Shown: positions 8,954 to 15,876 of the stretch, in pieces
How the letters are laid out: the number at the start of each line of letters is the position of its first letter
Position numbering within the stretch: position 1 is the stretch's first letter
Assembly: GCA_949388605.1 (NCBI GenBank)
Contig: CASKJV010000017.1
Location: 1 to 38,677 of the forward strand
Length of the DNA: 38,677 nucleotides
Reading direction: 5' to 3'
From: an uncultured Clostridia bacterium
GTDB taxonomy: Bacteria > Bacillota > Clostridia > TANB77 > CAG-508
Notes under the pieces: generated by a model
Seen by the model: the letters and a program-made list of their open reading frames with translations, nothing else
Told to the model about the DNA's origin: nothing
Databases searched by the model: none
Program-made: the position numbers and the translations under genes

Positions 8954-9343
8954 ATGCTAGCTAAATTGTGGAAAAAAGTATTATTAGCAGTTTGTATAAT
9001 AGCTTGTATTTTTAATATAATGTATAAATTAGTAAATAGAACATCATTAGAAGTTAATTTAAATAGTGCAAATGATGGAAACACAGTATTCGATTTCACT
9101 AGAAAAGATAATAAAACAATAGAAGCTGGAAATTCAGATGAAATAGATGCAAATACTACTGAACCAGAAACACCAGCAATTAAAGAAAATACAAAAAATA
9201 GTTCAAACAAAAAAGAAACTACTAGTAGAAATACTGTATCAGTTCCAGAAAAAAATGAAGAAGTAGAACAAGAAAAAGAAACTAGTGAAGGTGTTAAATA
9301 TAAAGATTTAACTAGTGATATAACATTTGTTGAATTATTTTAA
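8954..9343 (+). CDS. Small membrane-anchored protein, unknown function
   Basis: The 129-residue product has a basic start (MLAKLWKK), one hydrophobic segment at about residues 8-27, and then a Ser/Thr/Asn/Glu/Lys-rich low-complexity domain that should face outside. No catalytic motif is visible and I cannot name a family. It has its own promoter and a GGGAG ribosome site, and ends 78 bases before rpmE, which has a separate promoter. Confidence 0.7.
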   Translation: MLAKLWKKVLLAVCIIACIFNIMYKLVNRTSLEVNLNSANDGNTVFDFTRKDNKTIEAGNSDEIDANTTEPETPAIKENTKNSSNKKETTSRNTVSVPEKNEEVEQEKETSEGVKYKDLTSDITFVELF

Positions 9344-9351
9344 AAAAGAAC

Positions 9352-9380
9352 TTGCAATGGTATAAATATTGTGTTATGAT
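9352..9380 (+). promoter_or_regulatory. Sigma-A promoter of rpmE
   Basis: TTGCAA (9352-9357), 17-base spacer, TATGAT (9375-9380), about 40 bases before the rpmE start. Confidence 0.75.
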
Positions 9381-9421
9381 ATAAAAGATTGTTTTAAAAA
9401 TGTAAGAAAGAGGTGAATAGC

Positions 9422-9622
9422 ATGAAAAAAGAATTACATCCAAACTATGTGGCTTCTAAAATTATATGTGCTTGTGGAAATGTATTAGAAACAAATTCAA
9501 CAAAACCAGAAATGAAAGTTGATGTTTGCTCTAAATGTCATCCATTTTGGACAGGAAGCTTAAAACAAAACACTACAGGTGGTAGAGCAGATAAATTTAA
9601 GAAAAAATATGGTATTGCTTAA
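9422..9622 (+). CDS. rpmE: 50S ribosomal protein L31, zinc form
   Basis: 66 residues starting MKKELHPNYV with CACG and CSKCHPFWTG zinc ligands and the usual GRADKFKKKYG end. This is the Cys-containing (C+) form that can store zinc and be replaced by a Cys-less paralogue under zinc limitation in other Firmicutes. The start is ATG 9422 after AGAGGTG. Single-gene unit with its own promoter and terminator. A putative metal chaperone of the COG0523 family lies further along at 23990. Confidence 0.96.
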   Translation: MKKELHPNYVASKIICACGNVLETNSTKPEMKVDVCSKCHPFWTGSLKQNTTGGRADKFKKKYGIA

Positions 9623-9664
9623 TTTATTTGAGCTTATCAAAAATATAAAATTTATTGCGCAATA

Positions 9665-9699
9665 AAAAACATTAAGATTTAATCTTAATGTTTTTTTTA
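9665..9699 (+). terminator. Terminator of rpmE
   Basis: ACATTAAGATT pairs perfectly with AATCTTAATGT with almost no loop, followed by eight T. Directly after it, at 9697-9715, comes a half copy of the TTATTTAGTAGGAAG intergenic repeat. Confidence 0.85.
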
Positions 9700-9742
9700 T
9701 TTAGTAGGAAGTATAGAGGACATTCTTGATAAAGAAAAATAC

Positions 9743-9788
9743 AAAAAGCCAAATATCTTTTACAATAGTAAATAGATATTTGGCTTTT
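9743..9788 (-). terminator. Terminator of the HIT-domain gene
   Basis: AAAAGCCAAATATCT (9744-9758) pairs perfectly with AGATATTTGGCTTTT (9773-9787). On the minus strand a T-rich tract follows. It sits just past the stop of the 9802-10860 gene and can also block read-through from rpmE. Confidence 0.75.
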
Positions 9789-9801
9789 ATGGTATGATGT
9801 A

Positions 9802-10860
9802 TTAAATTAAAAAACTAGTATTGTTTTTTATCCGTTCAGGAAGAGTATTCCAATTTGTTATTAAAGTTGTTCTTATGTCTTCAACTGTTTTGGTCATATT
9901 TTTCTTAAAGTAGTATTTACGCCAATTCCAAGAATCATCAGGAAGATTATATTCTTCAGCAAGTAATTGCCTTACATATTGTCTAGGAATATAAAGTTCA
10001 GGATTATTGTTTATTTTCCAAGAAGAATATTCAGGAGATCTGATTAGTAAATAAGAATGCTCCTTATAATTGCTGAGTTCTGAAATAGAAATTGTTTCAA
10101 ATGGAAAACCAGAAAGAATTTCTATCTTATCTGAGTTTAAACTACTTGGACAAATATGAACATGAGAATGGACAATTGAATCCTTTGCTTTTCCTTTACC
10201 AGAGTTACCAGTGCCATTTTCCCAAACAAGAATATTTGAATTGTTATAAGTTAATTTTAGTAGATATTCGATATCTTCAAGAACTGTTTCAAATTCTTTG
10301 AGTACATCGGAATCTAATTCTGCATTTGACATTATATGCTCAAAAGGTATAATTAGCAAATATCCACAAACGAATTGACCCAAAGTAGGCATTACAAAGA
10401 AATTTTTACTTCTATATACAGTACGTTCATTTTCTCCAATATATCCAGATAAATATTTACAATATACACAATCTTTAATGGTTGGAGTACCATTTAGTCC
10501 AGAACTATTGGATTTATGGTCACCAATATCATATCCCAGATTATTTGCAATTTGGGCAAATTGATCTGAACAATTATCATTAATAATAATTGTTTTAGAT
10601 TCATTACATAATGAATCTAAAGATGTATTACTGGATACAACTCTAATTTTTGTAATACTAGTGTTTGACAGTTCTTCAGAATAGTAATCTTCTGAACAGA
10701 GAACACTTTTGTTGTTAGCAAAAGCTTTGTTAATTAAGTTATTAGTAACATTTTCACCATAAGGAACAGTTACCATACCTTTAAATTGTAGGCTTTTTAT
10801 AACACAAGAAACATCTTCTGGTAGACCTGTTAGAATAAACAAATTCCGAGTTTTTTGCAT
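9802..10860 (-). CDS. HIT-domain protein with an extra N-terminal region
   Basis: Probable nucleotide hydrolase or transferase of the histidine-triad family. The HIT core lies at about residues 125-240 of 352: a CxxC pair (CVYC, 131-134) in the usual position, the G-Y-L-L-I-I-P-F-E-H strand, and the triad HSHVHICP with His231, His233 (expected nucleophile) and His235. The N-terminal 115 residues have no assigned domain. The C-terminal part (YIPRQYVRQLLAEEYNLP, then DDSWNWRKYYF) suggests a substrate-specific extension. Typical HIT proteins are about 110-150 residues, so this is a long form. Codon use is slightly richer in G/C than the neighbours, hinting at acquisition. The partner nucleotide cannot be inferred. 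Confidence 0.82.
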   Translation of the reverse strand: MQKTRNLFILTGLPEDVSCVIKSLQFKGMVTVPYGENVTNNLINKAFANNKSVLCSEDYYSEELSNTSITKIRVVSSNTSLDSLCNESKTIIINDNCSDQFAQIANNLGYDIGDHKSNSSGLNGTPTIKDCVYCKYLSGYIGENERTVYRSKNFFVMPTLGQFVCGYLLIIPFEHIMSNAELDSDVLKEFETVLEDIEYLLKLTYNNSNILVWENGTGNSGKGKAKDSIVHSHVHICPSSLNSDKIEILSGFPFETISISELSNYKEHSYLLIRSPEYSSWKINNNPELYIPRQYVRQLLAEEYNLPDDSWNWRKYYFKKNMTKTVEDIRTTLITNWNTLPERIKNNTSFLI

Positions 10861-10985
10861 AAATCATCATTCCTTTCTGAAGTTTTGTAATGTATATATT
10901 AATACGTTTTTTTTAATAATGCAAGAGAAATCTTTATTTTTTTAAGATTATATTACAAATACATAAAAAATATATACAAATAGAG

Positions 10986-11014
10986 CAGGTAGAGCCCATA
11001 GGCTTCACCTGCTA
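10986..11014. repeat. Intergenic stem-loop downstream of dacF-like gene
   Basis: AGCAGGT..AGCC faces GGCT..ACCTGCT with a CAT loop. It is more G/C-rich than its surroundings and has only a weak T-tract on the minus strand, so it may be a terminator of the dacF-like gene or a repeat-type hairpin. Confidence 0.5.
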
Positions 11015-11091
11015 CAACTTTATTAAATAAATTGGCACACGAACATTTATATAGAGGATTTCTTAAGTGTATGAAATGTATTCTAAGTATG

Positions 11092-12304
11092 TTAATTTCT
11101 TAAAATAGTAAACCAAGATTTTGTTATTTGTTTAAGCAAATTTATAGTAGTAATTTTTGGAACATCATTTTCAGCTATTAAATTAACAGACGAAACCAAT
11201 TCATTATCTAAATAAAAATTCATTTTTCCAAGAACTTGATTTTTCTCTATAGGCGCTTCAATAGAAGGATTTAATTCAATTTCTTGATTTATTTCTGATG
11301 AATTTGTTTTTTCTAAAATTACACCACTGTCGTTTTCAAACACAAGATTTAAATTTTTTTGAGTTCCTTTACTAACTTCTACATTTTGAACAACTGAATT
11401 TTTATTAGCAATTTTATTAAAACTATAGGTGCTAAAACCATAATCTAATAATAATTTAGCTTCAGAAAAACGAAGTTTAGTAGTAGGAGCTCTCATTATT
11501 ACAGCAATTAAAGATAAATCACTTCTAGTAGCACTTGCAGATAAGTTATATAATGCTAAGCTAGTAGAACCAGTTTTTAATCCTGTTGCACCATCATAAG
11601 TACGAATTAATTTGTTAGTGTTTACAAGTTCTGATTTACCATCACGTAGCGAATCCATCCAAATAGTCGTATAATCAGTAATCATAGGATGATTTTGCAA
11701 AAGTTCTCTAGACATTAAACTAATATCGTAACTTGAACTTACATGGCCATCTTCATCAATACCATGACAATTTTTAAATACAGTGTCATTCATTCCAAGC
11801 TCTTTTGCACGCTCATTCATTTTCTGAACAAATAATTCTTCGCTTCCTGCAAGGTATTCTGAAAGAGCCATTGTACAATCATTTGCGCTTACGACGCAGA
11901 TTGCTTTTAACATTTCATGTACAGTTAGAGTTTCAGTAGTATCTAACCAAATCTGTGAACCACCCATTGATGAAGCTTTTTCACTACAAGGAATTGGAGT
12001 TTCTAAAGTAATATCACCTCTGTCTAATGCCTCCATAATTAAAAGAATTGTCATAACTTTTGTAACGCTAGCTGGCCTAAGCTGTTCATGAGAATTCTTT
12101 TCATATAAAACTTTTCCGAGTAGTTTGCTCAATTAAAATTGCACTTTCTGATTCTATATTTAAAAAGTTATCTGCAGTGTCTGCATTAACTTCAGTGGTG
12201 TCTGACATATCCTCCCAAATTGGAATAACTGAATATATTCCATATGAATAGGTACTTAATAAGATAAAACAAATAATGAATATACTTATAATTTTTAGTT
12301 TCAT
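11092..12304 (-). pseudogene. D-alanyl-D-alanine carboxypeptidase (DacF/PBP5 type), frameshifted
   Basis: Class of serine carboxypeptidases that trim stem pentapeptides outside the cell. The coding region needs one base removed near 12118-12120: upstream frame ends ILIEQTT-RKSFI-stop, while deleting one base restores ILIEQTTGKVLYEKNSHEQL, the canonical family sequence. The span is 1213 bases, 404 codons plus one. The rest is intact: signal/anchor (residues 1-25), SVTK active site (Ser79), SAN, KTG in GLKTGST, and a C-terminal beta domain. Start ATG 12304 follows GGAGGAAGCT. This may be a true recent inactivation or a one-base assembly error; the downstream part shows no other decay. A slow CGG codon at the site makes programmed shifting conceivable but unlikely. 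Confidence 0.85.
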
Positions 12305-12743
12305 AGCTTCCTCCAAGAAAATAAATATTTTGCAAAATTGGTATATAATAATGCATTAAAAGTTTTGCTAACCAGTTTTGCAGAATAGTTTAATATCATA
12401 AAATTATAATAAGAAAATTTATTTATTCTCATTACATAAATATCTATAGCAAATTTTGTACATAATTTTGTTTAACAAAATTTGACTTAATAGATAATAT
12501 TCCGAAAATATAATATTATAACTAAAAATGGAAATAATCATAATAAAAGTATATTAAAAAGTTGATATTATAATTTTCAATTACTATGTAAAACCTTTAA
12601 AAACAATATTTAAATTGCGGATTATAAGAAGTAGTTTGTAACATTAATAAATTTGTAAAAAAGTGCTTGTATTATAAAAAAAAAGCGTATATAATATGAA
12701 ATAATTGTAAAAAATAAATTCTAAGTTAATCAGGAGGGAAAAA
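12305..12743. other. Divergent intergenic region, dacF-like / pfkA
   Basis: No gene is seen in these 439 bases. The right end holds the pfkA promoter. In the middle, 12450-12481 reads AAATTTTGTACATAATTTTG and then TTTAACAAAAT, resembling the sequence at about 14015-14045 after pfkA. The rest is featureless A/T. Confidence 0.5.
12667..12695 (+). promoter_or_regulatory. Sigma-A promoter of pfkA
   Basis: TTGTAT (12667-12672), 17-base spacer including a nine-A run, TATAAT (12690-12695). The start codon is 48 bases downstream. Confidence 0.7.
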
Positions 12744-13892
12744 ATGGAATCAAAAGTGAAAAAAGTTGCAATATTAACTAATGGTGGTGATGCACCAGGT
12801 TTAAATGCTGTAATTAGAGCTATAGTAAAAACTGCTAATACTTATGGAGTTGAATGTTATGGATTTATTGAAGGATATAAAGGACTATTAAATAATAATT
12901 ATGTGAAATTAGATTCACAAGGAAATGCTTCTGGATTATTAACAAAAGGTGGAACAATAATAGGTACATCAAATGCTACTAATGTATTTAATTATAAAGT
13001 TGTAAATGATGATGGAAGCGTTGAATACAAAGACTTATCAGATGTTTGTGTTCAAAATATTAAAGATGATGGATTTGATTGTATATTCACTTTAGGTGGA
13101 GATGGAACACAAAAATCTAGTAGAGATTTTTCATTAAAAGGAGTTAATTGTATAGGAGTTCCAAAAACAATAGATAATGATGTAGCACATACTGATATGA
13201 CTTTTGGCTACAATACAGCTGTTTCTGTAGCTACAGAAGCTTTAGATAGACTTCACACTACAGCAGAAGCGCATCATAGAATTATGGTATTAGAAGTAAT
13301 GGGAAGATATGCAGGATGGCTTGCTTTAGAATCAGCTATAGCAGGTGGAGCAGATGTTGCTTTAATTCCAGAAATACCTTACGATATTAATAAAGTTATA
13401 GATAAAATAAATGAAAGAAAATCTCAAGGAAAAGACTTTACAATAGTTGTTACATCAGAGGGAGCTATTCCAAAGGATGGAACATTAACTGTAAGAAAAA
13501 CATTAAATGATGGTGCTGGATTAGATAATATTAGATTAGGTGGAGTTGGAGAAAAATTAGCAAATGAGCTTGAAGAACTAACAGGTATAGGGTCTAGAAA
13601 TACAACTTTAGGTTATGTACAAAGAGGTGGAACACCATCTGCTTTTGATAGAATTCTTTCAACAAAATATGGAACTAAAGCAATGGAACTTGCAATGGAA
13701 GGAATATTTAATGTTTTAGTTACTTATAAAAAAGGTGAAATGGGATATGTTACTTTAGAAGATGTTGTAGGAAATAATAAAGTAGTAGGCGCAGCTTCAG
13801 GTAATACAAAAGAAAGTAATATAAGAAAAATAAAAATGGATGATGATTTAATAAAAATTGCAAAAAACTTAGGTATTTGTTTAGGAGAATAA
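12744..13892 (+). CDS. pfkA: 6-phosphofructokinase
   Basis: Glycolytic phosphorylation of fructose 6-phosphate, 382 residues. Motifs: NGGDAPGLNAVIR (13-25), phosphate loop GGDGT (118-122), PKTIDND (140-146) with catalytic Asp144, and MGRYAGWLAL. Gly at the GGDG position indicates ATP rather than pyrophosphate as donor, whereas the Lys in PKTIDND is the residue seen in the PPi and mixed-substrate (group III) branch instead of the Gly of E. coli PfkA. It is longer than the E. coli type (320). So the best reading is an ATP-dependent enzyme of the mixed-substrate clade. Strong AGGAGGG ribosome site, own promoter and terminator; no pyruvate kinase gene beside it. Confidence 0.95.
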   Translation: MESKVKKVAILTNGGDAPGLNAVIRAIVKTANTYGVECYGFIEGYKGLLNNNYVKLDSQGNASGLLTKGGTIIGTSNATNVFNYKVVNDDGSVEYKDLSDVCVQNIKDDGFDCIFTLGGDGTQKSSRDFSLKGVNCIGVPKTIDNDVAHTDMTFGYNTAVSVATEALDRLHTTAEAHHRIMVLEVMGRYAGWLALESAIAGGADVALIPEIPYDINKVIDKINERKSQGKDFTIVVTSEGAIPKDGTLTVRKTLNDGAGLDNIRLGGVGEKLANELEELTGIGSRNTTLGYVQRGGTPSAFDRILSTKYGTKAMELAMEGIFNVLVTYKKGEMGYVTLEDVVGNNKVVGAASGNTKESNIRKIKMDDDLIKIAKNLGICLGE

Positions 13893-13918
13893 CGAAATAT
13901 AAGGGAAAGTTCTTAAAT

Positions 13919-13957
13919 TCAAAAAAAGGCTGTCATAGTTTATGACAGCCTTTTTTT
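13919..13957. terminator. Terminator of pfkA
   Basis: Seven A, GGCTGTCATA, loop, TATGACAGCC, seven T. A perfect 10-bp G/C-containing stem that works in both directions. Confidence 0.92.
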
Positions 13958-13965
13958 GAATCTTA

Positions 13966-14004
13966 TTATTTAGTAGGAAAGTGCTATGCACTTCCTACCA
14001 AATA
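13966..14004. repeat. Imperfect intergenic palindrome, copy B
   Basis: TTATTTAGTAGGAAAGTGC faces GCACTTCCTACCAAATAA with a TAT centre; only a one-base bulge and one mismatch. Same family as 8282-8326. It sits between the pfkA terminator and the tig promoter and has no obvious role in either. Confidence 0.65.
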
Positions 14005-14108
14005 AAAGCTTCGCTAATTTTGCACACGATTTTGTACAACAAAAAATGCTAATCTACATAAAACGTAAGCGCTAATCTTAGGGTAATAAGAAAATTATGG
14101 TAAAACTC

Positions 14109-14136
14109 TTGATTTTTATTTTTTCTGTGATATAAT
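14109..14136 (+). promoter_or_regulatory. Promoter of tig with extended -10
   Basis: TTGATT (14109-14114), 16-base spacer ending TGTGA, TATAAT (14131-14136); the TG one base before the -10 box makes an extended -10. Confidence 0.75.
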
Positions 14137-14181
14137 ATAAAAGCTATTTATGAGAAATAGAGAGAAAATGGAGGAAATAAA

Positions 14182-15621
14182 ATGAGTGTAAAAGTTGAAA
14201 ATACTGAAAATAAAAACGAAGTAAAATTAGAAATCACAGTAGAAGCAAAAGTTTTTGACGAAGGAATAAAAAAAGTATTTAATAAAAATGCTAAATATTT
14301 TAATATACCAGGTTTTAGAAAAGGAAAAGCTCCAATGAACATAGTTGAAAGATATTATGGAGCAAGCATTTTCTATGAAGATGCATTCCAAGATGTTGCA
14401 TCAGTTGCATATGATGAAGCTATAAAATCAGAAAAAATTGAAGTAGCAAGCAGACCTGAAATAGATGTAATCCAAATGGAAAAAGGAAAAGATTTAATAT
14501 TTACAGCAGTAGTTAGTACAAAACCAGAAGTTAAATTAGGAAAATATAAAGGAATATCTTTAGAAAAAACAGAAATAAAAGTTACAGATAAAGATGTTGA
14601 AGAAGAATTAAATACAATGGCAGATCGTAACAGCAGAATGATTACTGTAACAGATAGACCTGCAGAAAACGGAGATACAGCTGTTATAGATTATACAGGA
14701 ACAGTTGATGGAGTTGAATTTGAAGGTGGAAAAGCTGAAAATTATGAATTAAAATTAGGAAGTAACACATTTATTCCTGGATTTGAAGATCAAGTTATTG
14801 GAATGAAAGCAGAAGAAACTAGAGATATAAATGTTAAATTCCCAGAAGAATATTTCTCTAAAGACTTAGCAGGAAAAGATGCTGTATTTAAAGTTGTTTT
14901 ACATGAAATTAAAACAAAGGAATTACCTAAAATAGATGATGAATTTGTAAAAGATGTTAGCGAATTTGATACTTTAGATGAACTAAAAGCAGACATCAAA
15001 TCTAAAAAAGAAAAACAAAACGAAGAAAAATCTAAAGCTGAATTAGAAGAAAAAGCTGTTAGAGCAGTTGCAGAAGTTTCAGAAGTTGAAATTCCAAACG
15101 GAATGGTTGAACTTGAATTAGACAATATGCAAGAAGATATGAATAGAAGATTATCATATCAAGGAATTAGTTTTGAACAATATTTACAAATGCTTGGAAA
15201 AACAGTTGCTGATTTTAGAAAAGAAAGTGTAGAACCAGCTAAAGATTCTATAAAAATGAGATTAGTTTTAGAAGCTGTTTACAATGATGCAAAAATAGAA
15301 GCTACAGACGCAGAAGTAGAAGAAAAAATTAAAGAATTAGCAAAAAGCTATGGAAGAAAAGAAGAAGAATTAAAAGAAAATGAAGAATTAGTAAATAGTG
15401 TAAAAGCTAATATTAAATCAGAAAAAGGTATAGCTTTAATAGTAGATAATGCTAAAATAAAAGTTGTTGAACCAAAAGAGGAAAAAGAAGAAAAAACAGC
15501 AAAAAAGACAACAGCTAAAAAAACAACTAAAAAATCTGAAGAAAAGAAAGAAGATTCTGAAGACGTAAAAAAAGAAAAGAAAACAACTAAAAAAACAACA
15601 ACTAAAACAACTAAAAAATAA
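14182..15621 (+). CDS. tig: Trigger factor, ribosome-bound chaperone
   Basis: Peptidyl-prolyl isomerase and chaperone that meets nascent chains at the ribosome exit. The 479 residues show the ribosome-binding domain with GFRKGKAP (44-51), an FKBP-type domain (about 160-245: NGDTAVIDYTGTVDG, then SNTFIPGFEDQVIGM), and the helical C-terminal cradle. Unusual is a 49-residue Lys/Thr/Glu tail (431-479) made of KKTTAKKTT-like repeats, beyond the normal end of the family. It has a GGAGG ribosome site and its own promoter and terminator. clpP and clpX follow after a protease gene, matching the common tig-clpP-clpX order with one insertion. Confidence 0.95.
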   Translation: MSVKVENTENKNEVKLEITVEAKVFDEGIKKVFNKNAKYFNIPGFRKGKAPMNIVERYYGASIFYEDAFQDVASVAYDEAIKSEKIEVASRPEIDVIQMEKGKDLIFTAVVSTKPEVKLGKYKGISLEKTEIKVTDKDVEEELNTMADRNSRMITVTDRPAENGDTAVIDYTGTVDGVEFEGGKAENYELKLGSNTFIPGFEDQVIGMKAEETRDINVKFPEEYFSKDLAGKDAVFKVVLHEIKTKELPKIDDEFVKDVSEFDTLDELKADIKSKKEKQNEEKSKAELEEKAVRAVAEVSEVEIPNGMVELELDNMQEDMNRRLSYQGISFEQYLQMLGKTVADFRKESVEPAKDSIKMRLVLEAVYNDAKIEATDAEVEEKIKELAKSYGRKEEELKENEELVNSVKANIKSEKGIALIVDNAKIKVVEPKEEKEEKTAKKTTAKKTTKKSEEKKEDSEDVKKEKKTTKKTTTKTTKK

Positions 15622-15638
15622 ATTATAAATTATAAATC

Positions 15639-15674
15639 AAAAACCTTAAACTAAACAGTTTAAGGTTTTTTTCT
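15639..15674 (+). terminator. Terminator of tig
   Basis: AAAAACCTTAAACT, AAAC loop, AGTTTAAGGTTTTTTT. Perfect stem with T-run. Confidence 0.9.
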
Positions 15675-15725
15675 ATTATAGAAACCTATTGGAAGAAAAG
15701 TGGCACATAAGCAAAGACAAGGCAC

Positions 15726-15768
15726 ATAAATTTATTAAAGTAATATATAAATTTATGTGTTTTTTTGT
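15726..15768 (+). terminator. Second hairpin with T-run, tig-protease gap
   Basis: CACATAAATTTA pairs with TAAATTTATGTG, followed by seven T. The preceding AAAGACAAGGCACATAA resembles AAAGACGAAGCACATAG at 8375-8391, so it may be a diverged copy of the same hairpin element rather than a second dedicated terminator. Confidence 0.6.
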
Positions 15769-15876
15769 CTATATGCATGTAATAAAAATGTTATATTAAA
15801 AACACAGAAACGAAATGTACATTTTATAGTGGAAAATATATAATAAAATAAAATTGAAATTATAAAAAGGATTATT

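Noticed and set aside
12111-12125. Programmed +1 frameshift in the dacF-like gene
   Set aside because: ACT cannot re-pair well after a +1 slip and there is no stimulatory Shine-Dalgarno-like or stop context; mutation or sequencing error is simpler.
12744-13892. Pyrophosphate-dependent phosphofructokinase
   Set aside because: The phosphate loop reads GGDGT; PPi enzymes have Asp in place of the second Gly.
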